Counted from the stretch's first letter, positions 10,655-19,191 are shown. The stretch is DNA of 64,000 nucleotides from Planococcus sp. SK3692 (GCF_028890485.2 NZ_JARCHV010000002.1:744001-808000); one strand, 5' to 3'. Translations and numbers: made by a program. Notes: generated from the sequence alone by a model not told the origin.

Positions 10655-11373
10655 AAACTGTCCAGCTTTTGGCTGTCCCATATGCAGCGGGTTCTTTAAA
10701 CAGTTACCAGCAAATGAAGAAGTTGAGCGGCTATGAGTTGCTCAGTTACGAAATGCCTGGAAGAGCACGAAGGTATGCAGAGTCAGGCTATACAATGCAG
10801 GATGTGGTTGGGGAAATTGTGAAAACCATCGATTTTGCCAAGCCGTATCTATTGTTTGGCCATAGCATGGGAGCATTCATTGCCTATGAGACTTGTGCAT
10901 ATATTGAACGGCTGCAGTTGAAACTGCCTGAAAAACTCATTGTCAGCGGCCAAATTCCACCCGGTAGTGTGCAAGCACAGTTGTACGAGAAAGAGATGAC
11001 GTATCAGGCGACTCTTTCATATTTAAAAAGTATGGGAGGAACGCCTGATGAAGTGCTTCAAAACGAAGAGCTGATCCACTACTACACCAAAATATTGAAA
11101 GATGACTTTTCGTTATTGAAGCATTATTTTCAAGATGGCTGTTCAGCAAGCATCGAAACAGATATTGCAGTGTGGTGTGGAAAAGACGATGCCATGATTT
11201 CTACAAGCGAAGTCCGAAAATGGCATCAGGCAACTGCTGGACGTTGCACCATCACCGATTTTGCAGGCGGCCATTTTTTCATCAATGAAGTATTCGGGGA
11301 CTTGCATGGCCTAGAACGTCAATTGCATGTATGCCGGAATGCATATCGGGGGGAACGAGATGATTTATACTAA
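10621..11373 (+). CDS. Type II thioesterase of the NRPS operon
   Basis: A 250-residue alpha/beta hydrolase of the GrsT/SrfAD type. The nucleophile elbow GHSMG has Ser82 and a GGHFF motif near the C-terminus supplies the catalytic His (about 218). The N-terminal stretch VPYAAGS and the MPGR motif match the usual start of type II thioesterases. Such enzymes hydrolyse wrongly primed or stalled acyl groups from carrier domains and are proof-readers rather than release enzymes; release here is done by the reductase domain of the preceding synthetase. The gene starts inside the 3' end of the synthetase gene (34-bp overlap), which implies translational coupling. It overlaps the following A-T gene by 14 bp. 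Confidence 0.92.
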   Translation: MFLKKRSEPILETVQLLAVPYAAGSLNSYQQMKKLSGYELLSYEMPGRARRYAESGYTMQDVVGEIVKTIDFAKPYLLFGHSMGAFIAYETCAYIERLQLKLPEKLIVSGQIPPGSVQAQLYEKEMTYQATLSYLKSMGGTPDEVLQNEELIHYYTKILKDDFSLLKHYFQDGCSASIETDIAVWCGKDDAMISTSEVRKWHQATAGRCTITDFAGGHFFINEVFGDLHGLERQLHVCRNAYRGERDDLY

Positions 11374-13105
11374 TGATTATTTGGATGCCTATAATGGAAC
11401 ACATGCCGAGTTTCAAAAGAAAAAGCTCCATGAGTTATTGGTGGATGCAGTTCGAACATATGAACAACACATAGCAATCCATGACGCTGATGATCAGATA
11501 ACTTACGGTGAATTGCTTGAGGCGTCTATCTCGTTAGCCGAACAGTTTGATGCAACAGGACAACCGGTCGCAGTGATGGCACACCGCAGCATTTCAACGA
11601 TTACTCAGCTTTATGCGATTTTGCTATCCGGGAATTATTACATCCCGATTGATCCATCAGCTCCGTTATCCAGAAAGCAACAGATTCTCGATAAGACCGA
11701 AGCCCGTTATCTCTTTGATGGCGGCCAATTAATCGCCCTTCATAGAAGAGATGTCAATTTGCCGTTTCAGGAGAAAATGGGCGAAGATGATCAACTCGCC
11801 TATATTATGTTCACCAGCGGAAGCACGGGGGAACCTAAAGGGGTAGTAGAAAGCCATTACCAAGTTTATAACACCTTAATGGATATGAAAGAGCGGATGC
11901 AATTGACTCAACACGATGGGTTTCTGTGCTTGGCCTCGCTCTGTTTCGATCTGTCTGTATTTGATATTTTTGGAGCTGCATTAACAGGTGGAACTTTGCA
12001 TCTGGTAAAGGATCAACGAGATTTTGCTGATATCGGCCGCATGATTGAAAATCGTCACGTCACTATCTGGAATTCCGTTCCGAGTGTGATGGACTATTTC
12101 CTGCGGGAGATAGAATTAAGTGAGCGGGCCAAAAATAATATGAGGGTCTGCTTAATGAGTGGAGACTTCATATCCAAAGATTTAGCTCAGACCACACTCG
12201 ATACTTTCGGAAAGGCAGCTGTGTATAGCCTAGGCGGCGCAACCGAATGTTCGATCTGGTCCATCTTGTATAACATCACTCCTAACAACATCAATAATCA
12301 TTCGTTTATTCCCTATGGACACCCGATGGCCAATCAAAGCATATGGATATTAAACCAATCGAATGCATTATGTGCTTACGGAGAAGAAGGGCAGATTGCT
12401 ATTGGAGGAGACGGCGTATCACTTGGATATGTCAATGACGACTCCAAGACTTCCGCTGCCTTCATTGACCATCCACAACTCGGATGTTTATACTTAACGG
12501 GAGACATTGGAAAATTTGTCTCACCCGATTATGTAAAATTCATCGGTAGAAAAGATTCTCAGGCGAAGGTCAACGGGTATCGCATCAGCCTGTCTCAAAT
12601 ATCCAACACATTCCTTAATTTGTTTGGAATGAAAAACAAAGTCGTGCTCATCCAAGATGAAAAGGACAAAGACAAGCTGGTTTTAGTATACGAAAGTGAA
12701 AAAGCTATGGATATTTCAAAAGCCAGAAGTGAGCTAAGTGACTACCTGACACTGTATGAAATGCCACATTTGTTTTATAGCCTGGAGAAGTTCCCGTTAA
12801 CAAATAACGGGAAAGTTGACACCAGCACATTAACTTCTATCGCGCAGCAATCTTATAACGAACGAGGGGTAAAAGCGGCTGATCAAACTTCGGAAACGGA
12901 CAGCGCCTTTAGAACAATGCTGAAGGAAGTGTTCGGCATGGAATTGATCGGCTGCAACGATTCTTTGTTTGAACTGGGCGTTGATTCGATCCAGCTGGTC
13001 AAAATCAAAAACTGGATCGAAGAAAACGAAAAGAAAGAAATTTCATTGCTGGACATATATACACTAGATGAAATCGGCAAGCTGGAAGCGGAAATATATA
13101 GCTAA
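11360..13105 (+). CDS. Free-standing NRPS adenylation-carrier (A-T) didomain protein
   Basis: A 581-residue protein with a complete A domain and a C-terminal carrier domain (LFELGVDSI, Ser543) and nothing else. A-domain motifs include FTSGSTGEPKG near residue 150 and the variant GGATECSIW in place of GYGPTE, a subtype common in cysteine/serine-activating domains. By hand alignment the pocket reads D-L-F-N-L-S-L-I-W-K, one change from the published cysteine code D-L-Y-N-L-S-L-I-W-K, so L-cysteine is the predicted substrate. Because module 3 of the large synthetase lacks an A domain, this protein may charge that carrier in trans, or act as a separate loading module. I chose the ATG at 11360 because GGGGGAA lies about 6 bp before it; an upstream in-frame ATG at 11327 lacks a good site. 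It overlaps the thioesterase gene by 14 bp. Confidence 0.9.
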   Translation: MIYTNDYLDAYNGTHAEFQKKKLHELLVDAVRTYEQHIAIHDADDQITYGELLEASISLAEQFDATGQPVAVMAHRSISTITQLYAILLSGNYYIPIDPSAPLSRKQQILDKTEARYLFDGGQLIALHRRDVNLPFQEKMGEDDQLAYIMFTSGSTGEPKGVVESHYQVYNTLMDMKERMQLTQHDGFLCLASLCFDLSVFDIFGAALTGGTLHLVKDQRDFADIGRMIENRHVTIWNSVPSVMDYFLREIELSERAKNNMRVCLMSGDFISKDLAQTTLDTFGKAAVYSLGGATECSIWSILYNITPNNINNHSFIPYGHPMANQSIWILNQSNALCAYGEEGQIAIGGDGVSLGYVNDDSKTSAAFIDHPQLGCLYLTGDIGKFVSPDYVKFIGRKDSQAKVNGYRISLSQISNTFLNLFGMKNKVVLIQDEKDKDKLVLVYESEKAMDISKARSELSDYLTLYEMPHLFYSLEKFPLTNNGKVDTSTLTSIAQQSYNERGVKAADQTSETDSAFRTMLKEVFGMELIGCNDSLFELGVDSIQLVKIKNWIEENEKKEISLLDIYTLDEIGKLEAEIYS

Positions 13106-13122
13106 CTACAGAGAGGATAAAG

Positions 13123-13653
13123 GTGTGTAACCACATGGAATTTGATTTATTCAAAAATCAAGTCAGATTTAAAATAGCGCTGGAACTAATAAATATCGAA
13201 GAAGGCCTTTCTATCATGCAACTTAACAAACTGCTCAAAGAAGTGCCGCAAGCAACATTGTATCGACAAGTCAATTCAATGGTCGATGATCAACTCTTAA
13301 AAGTAGTGGGCAATCAGCGCATTGGAAAAGTCGAAGAGAAATTATATGCACTGAATACGGCTGGATATAAAATCAGTGAAGAAGATTGGAATTCAGCCAG
13401 CTATACTCAGAAAATCAACTTTGTGACTTATTACTTCATGTACATTTTGCAAAACTACAAAAATTATCATGAAACCAGCATCGCGGAAAATTTCCAGGAC
13501 CAGTCGACATTTTCCTTAGTCAAAATGGATCTGACAGATAAAGCATTTAACGAGTTCCAATTGGAATTGAGTTCGCTCTTGGAAAAGTACTACAAAGTTC
13601 CAAAAAGTGAAGAAAGCAAGGACCGAACCGTATCGGTCGTCATCATTCCATAG
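13123..13653 (+). CDS. Winged-helix transcriptional regulator at the end of the NRPS operon
   Basis: A 176-residue protein whose first 80 residues read as a winged helix-turn-helix: a helical stretch, IMQLNKLLKEVPQATLYRQVNSM as helices 2-3, then a wing around VGNQRIGKVEEKLYAL. The pattern resembles ArsR/PadR-like HTH domains; the C-terminal 90 residues (a helical effector or dimerisation part) are not recognised. It starts 17 bp after the A-T gene, so it is probably co-transcribed with the synthetase and may autoregulate the cluster. Start is ambiguous: GTG at 13123 has AGAGAGGA 7 bp upstream, while ATG at 13135 (MEFDLF) also has AAAGGTG upstream. The target operator cannot be seen because the operon start lies outside the window. 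Confidence 0.7.
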   Translation: MCNHMEFDLFKNQVRFKIALELINIEEGLSIMQLNKLLKEVPQATLYRQVNSMVDDQLLKVVGNQRIGKVEEKLYALNTAGYKISEEDWNSASYTQKINFVTYYFMYILQNYKNYHETSIAENFQDQSTFSLVKMDLTDKAFNEFQLELSSLLEKYYKVPKSEESKDRTVSVVIIP

Positions 13654-13668
13654 GATTTGCTTGGTTGT

Positions 13669-13764
13669 GTCCCTGTGCACGGAAATATTCTGACAACGGA
13701 AATGTTGTTGGATGAGGATTTGTTGAGGTTTTGGATCGCTTTTATCCCTGTGCACGACACAATT
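13669..13764 (+). repeat. TCCCTGTGCA repeat doublet, 75-bp variant
   Basis: Two direct copies of the dispersed 21-bp repeat at 13669 (its 3' half replaced by ggaaatattct) and 13744. The unit starts 16 bp after the regulator stop codon and ends 6 bp before a terminator hairpin. The whole unit is nearly identical (about 5 differences in 97 bp) to the one at 19091. Confidence 0.85.
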
Positions 13765-13769
13765 CTTCA

Positions 13770-13807
13770 AAGAACCGCTAGCTGACAGTTCAGCTGGCGG
13801 TTCTTTT
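13770..13807 (+). terminator. Rho-independent terminator of the NRPS operon
   Basis: 14-bp stem GAACCGCTAGCTGA with one G-U type mismatch, 4-base loop, then TTTT. It ends the NRPS-regulator transcript. Confidence 0.8.
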
Positions 13808-13916
13808 CATGCATTCGTGTTTTTCTCCCTTGTGGTTTAATTTTGAACCGGGAAGTATACCACATCCCGTGACTTTGCTAAACTAAGGCAAAGGATTGAA
13901 AAACTGGGGGTACACA

Positions 13917-15620
13917 ATGCGGAAAGTTAAGGTGGGGTTCATTTCCCCGTACGAAGCGATGATGCCGCTGATAGATGAACTGGCGGTGGAGCAGGATGAT
14001 TTACAGATTACGCGCGCCGTCGGGAACTTGGAGGCAGGTGTTGCGCTGGCTTTAGAAATGGAGCGGAACGGGGCGGATGTGTTGATTAGCCGCGGCGGCA
14101 CGGCGAAGTTGATCAGGGAAGCGGTGTCGCTTCCGGTCGTTGAGATCCATATCTCGGGTTATGATTTGCTTCGGTCGATTATGCTGGCTGAAGGGCATTC
14201 AAACGAACTGAAAGCGCTGATCGGATTTCCGAACATCACGATGGGCGCCGCCTCGATTGTCAGTTTGCTGGAGCTCAGGATGGAAGTAGTGGAACTGTCT
14301 TCTGCAGCGGAAGTGGTGAGCGTCTTGAAGCATTTGAAAGAACGCGGCGTTAGGCAAGTACTTGGGGATGTGGTCACCATTGACGCGGCCGCCAAGCTTG
14401 GATTAAACGGCTTGTTGATTCAATCGGGACGCGAGACTTTGCTCGAAGCGTTTGAAGAAGCGCGGCGTTTGTTTTTGTATGCCGAGAAAAACCAACAGCA
14501 ATTGCGCGCGCTCGAATTGCTGCTGGATGGATGGCATAAAGACGTCGTTATTCTGGATGACGATGGGGAGCTATTATTCGAACGCTACACTGCATTCCCT
14601 CGTCAGCCGATATCCAGCAAAGAGTTGCTCGAACTGCGAAAGCAATTATCATCGTCGCCTGCCTCATCTTTTGTGAAATTGTATGTCGATTCAGAAGCAG
14701 CTTTTTACGTAAAAGGAGAAGTGCTGGAAGATCGCAGCGGTTTGTTTACGGCATGGTCGTTTGAACAAGTGTCATTCAACAATCAAAACGATGCGTTCAC
14801 GATAGCGCAGCCTGCGCAATTGCCACTGATTGTGTCAGAAAGCCCCGGAATGAAGACGGTACGGCAGTTGGTTGAAAGTGAAGATGCTACCAGACAGCCT
14901 GTACTGATTATTGGTGAGAAAAGCACTGGAAAACAAACGCTTGCCGAATACATCCACGTGTTCCAAAACAGGAGCGGCTTGCTTTTGACGGTGGACATGG
15001 ACAAGTTTGAACAGTTGCCTGCGTTTCATGTACCTGAACAATCGACTATTGTCTTGTCTTATGGCAAATCAGCTGATCAGGAAACCATCAAGCAGACAGA
15101 AAAATGGCTTCGAGTGCTCGGACGAGATGACGTTCATTTCATCGCTTTGTTGCCGGCATATGATGAACACGTAGCCGATGCACTTGGGAAAGCTATTCAA
15201 GTGCAAGCCCCGGCGCTGCGTGAACGCCAAGAGGACATTCCATATTTGGTTAATCAATTTCTGACCGAATACCACCAGCAACTCGGCACCCAGCCGGTCC
15301 GTTTGCGGGAAGAGGCCATGGCGGTCTTAAGCAAGCACAACTGGCCAGGTAATCTGGAGGAAATGAAAAGCTATGTGAAAAAAATAGCGTTGGCGGAAAA
15401 ATCATATGTCATTGAAAAACAGACAATCGCCTCTCTTCCTTTTGAGCAGCCAAGCAGCGGGGACGAACCGCTGTTTTACTTGGATCCTCGTCACGACCTG
15501 AAGGAAATCGAGCGCTATATTATCGAACAAGTACTAAAAGAAGAAAATTACAATCAAACACAGGCAGCCAAGCGATTGGGAATTAACCGTGCCACCTTAT
15601 GGCGCAAACTCAAAGATTGA
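13917..15620 (+). CDS. PrpR_N-type regulator with degenerate sigma-54 AAA+ domain
   Basis: A 567-residue protein. The N-terminal 190 residues match the PrpR_N ligand-binding fold (SRGGTAKLIRE motif near 65-75). The central domain resembles a sigma-54 activator AAA+ module but is much reduced: Walker A is GEKSTGKQ (Gln where Thr/Ser is expected), the GAFTGA loop that contacts sigma-54 is missing, while LRERQEDIPYL and WPGNLEEM remain. The C-terminus (QTQAAKRLGINRATLWRKLK) is a Fis-type HTH. It should therefore bind DNA and a small acid but work at a sigma-A promoter. It lies directly upstream of kdgT-dtnK-pdxA2 and is their likely activator. ATG 13917 has GGGGG 6 bp upstream, better than the TTG at 13896. 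Confidence 0.85.
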   Translation: MRKVKVGFISPYEAMMPLIDELAVEQDDLQITRAVGNLEAGVALALEMERNGADVLISRGGTAKLIREAVSLPVVEIHISGYDLLRSIMLAEGHSNELKALIGFPNITMGAASIVSLLELRMEVVELSSAAEVVSVLKHLKERGVRQVLGDVVTIDAAAKLGLNGLLIQSGRETLLEAFEEARRLFLYAEKNQQQLRALELLLDGWHKDVVILDDDGELLFERYTAFPRQPISSKELLELRKQLSSSPASSFVKLYVDSEAAFYVKGEVLEDRSGLFTAWSFEQVSFNNQNDAFTIAQPAQLPLIVSESPGMKTVRQLVESEDATRQPVLIIGEKSTGKQTLAEYIHVFQNRSGLLLTVDMDKFEQLPAFHVPEQSTIVLSYGKSADQETIKQTEKWLRVLGRDDVHFIALLPAYDEHVADALGKAIQVQAPALRERQEDIPYLVNQFLTEYHQQLGTQPVRLREEAMAVLSKHNWPGNLEEMKSYVKKIALAEKSYVIEKQTIASLPFEQPSSGDEPLFYLDPRHDLKEIERYIIEQVLKEENYNQTQAAKRLGINRATLWRKLKD

Positions 15621-15637
15621 GTTTGCGTTATTTTTTT
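15603..15637 (+). terminator. Terminator of the PrpR-like gene
   Basis: Stem CGCAAACTCAA / TTGAGTTTGCG followed by ATTTTTTT. It overlaps the last codons of the gene, separating it transcriptionally from the sugar-acid operon. Confidence 0.85.
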
Positions 15638-15645
15638 GTATTAAA

Positions 15646-15710
15646 GTGTTGCAAATTTAAACTACTTTACGATTTCAGACATTTATTTTATATATTGTGT
15701 TGCAAAATTA
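15646..15710. promoter_or_regulatory. Direct repeats GTGTTGCAAAWTTA, probable activator sites
   Basis: GTGTTGCAAATTTA at 15646 and GTGTTGCAAAATTA at 15697 are 51 bp apart start to start, close to five helical turns. The second copy overlaps the predicted -35 box of the kdgT promoter. Their position suits binding by the PrpR-like regulator encoded just upstream. No -24/-12 sigma-54 promoter is present. Confidence 0.55.
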
Positions 15711-15728
15711 TATTATTCTTTCTATAGT
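15700..15728 (+). promoter_or_regulatory. Predicted sigma-A promoter of kdgT-dtnK-pdxA2
   Basis: -35 TTGCAA (15700-15705), 17-bp spacer, -10 TATAGT (15723-15728). The poor -35 is consistent with a need for an activator. Confidence 0.5.
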
Positions 15729-15734
15729 GAGTTA

Positions 15735-15748
15735 TGAAAACGTTTTCT
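15735..15748 (+). promoter_or_regulatory. cre-like site at the kdgT transcription start
   Basis: TGAAAACGTTTTCT matches the CcpA consensus TGWAANCGNTNWCA at 13 of 14 positions. It sits 6-20 bp after the -10 box, where CcpA binding would block transcription. Carbon catabolite repression of the operon is inferred. Confidence 0.7.
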
Positions 15749-15793
15749 TGTTACAATTTTCAATCTTTTAAAATAGAGAAAAGAGGGATTAAC

Positions 15794-16786
15794 ATGAAGA
15801 TTAAAGCGACTTTGGACCGGATTCCCGGCGGCATGATGGTCGTGCCATTGCTTACAGCAGCGGTCATCAATACAGTAGCACCTGATTTATTGCGGATTGG
15901 CGGATTCACACAAGCGCTGTTTGTAGATAGTTCGAGCGCCTTGATTGCCTTGTTCTTGTTGTGCACAGGCGCACAGATCAATTTAAGAAATGTCGGTGTG
16001 TCACTCGGAAAAGGCGCGACCCTGCTCGCGACAAAATGGGTAGTCGGTGCGCTGTTTGGATTGATTGCATACATGTTTGCAGGAGATAATGGCTTATGGC
16101 TCGGATTGGCGCCAATCGCAATCATTGCGGCAATGACCAATAGCAACGGTGGTTTGTTTGTGGCGCTGGTCGGCCAATACGGAAACAAAGAAGATCGTGC
16201 TGCCTATTCGCTGTTGGCATTGAACGACGGGCCGTTTTTGACGATGGTGGCGTTGAGCATTTTCGGTGCGATGGGCTTTGTAGAAGGCTTGTTTTCCCCT
16301 GTGGCGTTCATCGCCGTATTGTTGCCGATTATCATCGGGATGATTTTGGGGAACTTAGACGAAGACATGCGTACTTTCTTGGATAAAGGCAGCTTGATGC
16401 TGATTCCATTCTTTGCATTCGCGCTAGGGATGGGTATCGACTTTAACGCCATCGTTCAAGGCGGCCTAGGCGGCATCGTGCTTGGTCTCTTAACGGTATT
16501 TGTAACGGGTACGGCAGGATACATCGTCTTCAAAGCCTTGAAATGGAATCCGATTGTCGGAGCAGCTGAAGGTTCGACGGCGGGTAACGCAGTCGCAACA
16601 CCTGCGGCTATCGCAGCAGCCAGTGCGAGTTTTGCCTCTGTCGTCGATATTGCGACGGTTCAAGTGGCCGCATCGACCGTCACCACGGCGATATTGCTGC
16701 CGCTGTACATCGGCTTTTTAGTGAAACGATTGGAACGCAAAGGATTTATCTTCGAAAATGGAGAGATGCTACAAAAGGGCAAATAA
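15794..16786 (+). CDS. KdgT-family sugar-acid permease
   Basis: A 330-residue integral membrane protein with about ten hydrophobic segments, matching the 2-keto-3-deoxygluconate permease (KdgT) family in length and in motifs such as RIPGGMMVVPLL at the N-terminus, MTNSNGGLFVAL in the middle and EGSTAGNAVATPAA in the last third. Members are proton-coupled symporters for sugar acids. Here it is the first gene of an operon with a DUF1537 kinase and a PdxA-like dehydrogenase, so its likely cargo is a four-carbon acid such as D-threonate rather than KDG. The ATG at 15794 follows AGAGGG; an earlier in-frame ATG at 15734 lies inside the cre box and is rejected. Confidence 0.88.
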   Translation: MKIKATLDRIPGGMMVVPLLTAAVINTVAPDLLRIGGFTQALFVDSSSALIALFLLCTGAQINLRNVGVSLGKGATLLATKWVVGALFGLIAYMFAGDNGLWLGLAPIAIIAAMTNSNGGLFVALVGQYGNKEDRAAYSLLALNDGPFLTMVALSIFGAMGFVEGLFSPVAFIAVLLPIIIGMILGNLDEDMRTFLDKGSLMLIPFFAFALGMGIDFNAIVQGGLGGIVLGLLTVFVTGTAGYIVFKALKWNPIVGAAEGSTAGNAVATPAAIAAASASFASVVDIATVQVAASTVTTAILLPLYIGFLVKRLERKGFIFENGEMLQKGK

Positions 16787-16799
16787 GGAGTGGACAATT

Positions 16800-18086
16800 A
16801 TGGCTGGGAAAATTGGAATAATTGCAGATGATTTTACAGGGGCAAACGACAGTGGTGTCAGGCTGGCGCAAAAAGGGCTGCGGTCCAAGGTGATGCTCAC
16901 CCCGCCGGCTCACCCTGCTGCCGAAGAGCCGGAAATTGATGTGTGGATTGCAGATACGAACAGTCGTTCTGTTTCGTCGGATCAAGCATATGAAAATGTA
17001 TGCTCAGAAATAAACAATTTGAAAAAGCGCGGCGTCACGACCTTTTATAAAAAAATCGATTCGACGCTTCGCGGAAATATTGCAACAGAATTAAAGGCAA
17101 TGCAAGAGGAAGCGGAGCTGGATGTGCTATTGATTGCACCGGCGTTTCCGAGCATGGGACGCACGGTGGAAGACGGCCATTTATATGTATATGGCCAGCC
17201 GGTCACGGAGACTGAATTCGCCCGCGATCCGAAAACGCCTGTTTTGCACGATTACATTCCAGACTTGCTTGAAACGGAAGGCATCATGATTGATGTTCTC
17301 GATCAAGTTCGGCTTCGTCAAGCTGCGCCGGAACAATGGCTTGCACAACGCGTGCAACACGGCGTCAACTGGGTCGTCTGTGATACCTTGGTAGAGGAGG
17401 ATCTAGCTATACTTGCTTCACTTGAATCCAAACTCGACTTATCCATCGGGTTTGCAGGATCTGCCGGTCTAATCAATCACTTGTATACTTCAGCAACAGG
17501 CACTAACGAACAGCTTGTGGAACAGAAGGAAAAAGTGCTTGTGGTAAGCGGGAGTTTATCGAAAAACACACGGAGCCAAGTGAGCAAATTAAGTGAACGG
17601 CCATCAACGTATATGATTGAAATTGATCCGCTTGCATTACTGGACAATCCATCAGGTGTAAAACAGTCGATTTCAGAGTTGGACGAAACGTCAGATTGGG
17701 ACAGTGCGGTGATTTTCGTGGCGGCATCTGAACACAATCGTGATAAAGTGAAAGCCTGGGCGGACCAACATGGCGAAACGGCCGAAACAGCCTCTACTGT
17801 CATTGCGCAAGGTCTAGGTAGTTTGGTCAATGCAGCAATGGAAAGATATCCGTTCGATGCGGTCGTCATGACTGGCGGCGATACCGCAAAAGCGATCTGC
17901 GGCCGGCTTGGCATTGCGGATATGGAATTGAAATTTGAAGTTGAGGCAGGATTGCCGCTTGGCTTGGCCAAATGGCGGGACAAAGAAATTTCCGTTATCA
18001 CCAAAGCGGGCGGATTCGGCAATGAAGATTCACTGGTCCATGTAGTGGATTATTTGAAAGGGGAGAAAACTTATGACAGTAACTAA
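16800..18086 (+). CDS. dtnK: Four-carbon acid sugar kinase (DtnK-like, DUF1537 family)
   Basis: 428 residues. The N-terminal IIADDFTGANDSG motif and the C-terminal VMTGGDTAKAIC and KAGGFG motifs define the DUF1537 ATP-grasp-unrelated kinases that phosphorylate D-threonate, D-erythronate and related acids. Together with the following PdxA2-like gene the known pathway is D-threonate to 4-phospho-D-threonate (DtnK), then oxidative decarboxylation to dihydroxyacetone phosphate (PdxA2). AAGGAG lies just before ATG 16800; the gene begins 13 bp after kdgT and its end overlaps the next gene by 14 bp. Exact substrate is inferred from the partner gene; a second DUF1537 kinase of the OtnK branch is encoded at 46909-48348. 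Confidence 0.85.
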   Translation: MAGKIGIIADDFTGANDSGVRLAQKGLRSKVMLTPPAHPAAEEPEIDVWIADTNSRSVSSDQAYENVCSEINNLKKRGVTTFYKKIDSTLRGNIATELKAMQEEAELDVLLIAPAFPSMGRTVEDGHLYVYGQPVTETEFARDPKTPVLHDYIPDLLETEGIMIDVLDQVRLRQAAPEQWLAQRVQHGVNWVVCDTLVEEDLAILASLESKLDLSIGFAGSAGLINHLYTSATGTNEQLVEQKEKVLVVSGSLSKNTRSQVSKLSERPSTYMIEIDPLALLDNPSGVKQSISELDETSDWDSAVIFVAASEHNRDKVKAWADQHGETAETASTVIAQGLGSLVNAAMERYPFDAVVMTGGDTAKAICGRLGIADMELKFEVEAGLPLGLAKWRDKEISVITKAGGFGNEDSLVHVVDYLKGEKTYDSN

Positions 18087-19071
18087 ATCAATAATAGGCA
18101 TCACGATGGGCGATGCCGCGGGCGTCGGCCCGGAAATCATCTTAAAAAGTTTTGATCATGACGTCGTGCATGAAACGAGCCGTTCGTTTGTCATTGGCGA
18201 TGCCAGCATTTTAGAGCGGGCGAAACAATATACCGGCAGCACAAAAACCATTCACCGAATCACATCTCCGTCAGAAGCCACATTCGAACGCGAAAGCATC
18301 GACTGCTTGGACTTGGAACTGTTGACAGTAGATCTGCCGCTTGGCGAAGTGTCTCCACAAGCGGGCGATGCAGCGTTTCAATATTTGGCAAAAGCCATTG
18401 AACTGGCGAATGCAGGAGAAATCGACGCCATTTGCACAGCGCCTCTTAATAAGGAAGCCTTGCAAAAAGGCGGCCATATGTATCCGGGGCATACAGAAAT
18501 CTTGGCTGATTTGACTGGCACCAAGGATTACTCGATGATGCTCTCAGCTCCAAACCTGAAAGTCATCCATGTCACGACCCATGTTGGCATTGTAGATGCC
18601 ATTAATATGATCACACCGGAACGTGTATTGCACGTGATCCATTTAGCGAATGATACTTTGAAAAAAGCTGGAATCGATAATCCGAAAATCGCCGTCTGTG
18701 GCATCAATCCGCATGCTGGAGAAAACGGCTTGTTCGGCTACGGCGAGGAAGAAGAGAAAGTCATACCGGCTGTCCAACAAGCGCAACAAGAAGGAATCGA
18801 CGTACAAGGACCATTGCCGGCAGATACCTTGTTTTTCCGAACGGTGCGCGGCGATTTCGACATCGTGGTCGCCATGTATCATGACCAGGGACATGCACCG
18901 GTGAAAGTACTGGGACTTGAAGCTGGCGTGAACATTACGGTCGGTTTGCCGATCATCCGGACGAGCGTTGATCACGGAACGGCGTTCGATATCGCAGGAA
19001 CGGGAGTCGCTGATGAGAACAGCTTGGTTGAAGCGTTACGCCAAGCGGTGGAGTTGGCACCGAAGAAATAG
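18073..19071 (+). CDS. pdxA2: 4-phospho-D-threonate dehydrogenase (PdxA2-like)
   Basis: 332 residues of the PdxA family: GITMGDAAGVGPEI at the N-terminus, HTEILADLT and HVTTHVGIVDA with metal/substrate histidines, and MYHDQGHAPVKVLG near 275. PdxA of vitamin B6 synthesis and PdxA2 of sugar-acid breakdown share this fold; the operon with kdgT and a DUF1537 kinase, and absence of any pyridoxine gene, points to PdxA2, which yields dihydroxyacetone phosphate, CO2 and NADH. RBS GGGGAG precedes ATG 18073, 14 bp inside the end of dtnK, implying coupled translation. A repeat doublet and a strong terminator follow. Confidence 0.85.
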   Translation: MTVTKSIIGITMGDAAGVGPEIILKSFDHDVVHETSRSFVIGDASILERAKQYTGSTKTIHRITSPSEATFERESIDCLDLELLTVDLPLGEVSPQAGDAAFQYLAKAIELANAGEIDAICTAPLNKEALQKGGHMYPGHTEILADLTGTKDYSMMLSAPNLKVIHVTTHVGIVDAINMITPERVLHVIHLANDTLKKAGIDNPKIAVCGINPHAGENGLFGYGEEEEKVIPAVQQAQQEGIDVQGPLPADTLFFRTVRGDFDIVVAMYHDQGHAPVKVLGLEAGVNITVGLPIIRTSVDHGTAFDIAGTGVADENSLVEALRQAVELAPKK

Positions 19072-19090
19072 GGGAAGTAGAGTAGTAAGT

Positions 19091-19186
19091 GTCCCTGTGC
19101 ACGGAAAGATTCTGACAACCGAAATGTTGTCGGATGGGGATTTGTTGAGGTTTTGGATCGCTTTTGTCCCTGTGCACGACACAATT
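19091..19186 (+). repeat. TCCCTGTGCA repeat doublet, 75-bp variant
   Basis: Copies at 19091 (3' half replaced) and 19166, beginning 19 bp after the pdxA2 stop and ending 5 bp before a terminator. Near-identical to the doublet at 13669 along its full length, including the 54-bp middle. Confidence 0.85.
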
Positions 19187-19191
19187 CAAAT

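Noticed and set aside
15640-15733. A sigma-54 promoter upstream of kdgT, suggested by the PrpR-like neighbour
   Set aside because: No TGGCAC-N5-TTGC-type -24/-12 element is present and the regulator lacks GAFTGA.
15734-15793. Longer kdgT start at the ATG of 15734
   Set aside because: That ATG lies within the cre-like box and has no ribosome site; the ATG at 15794 does.
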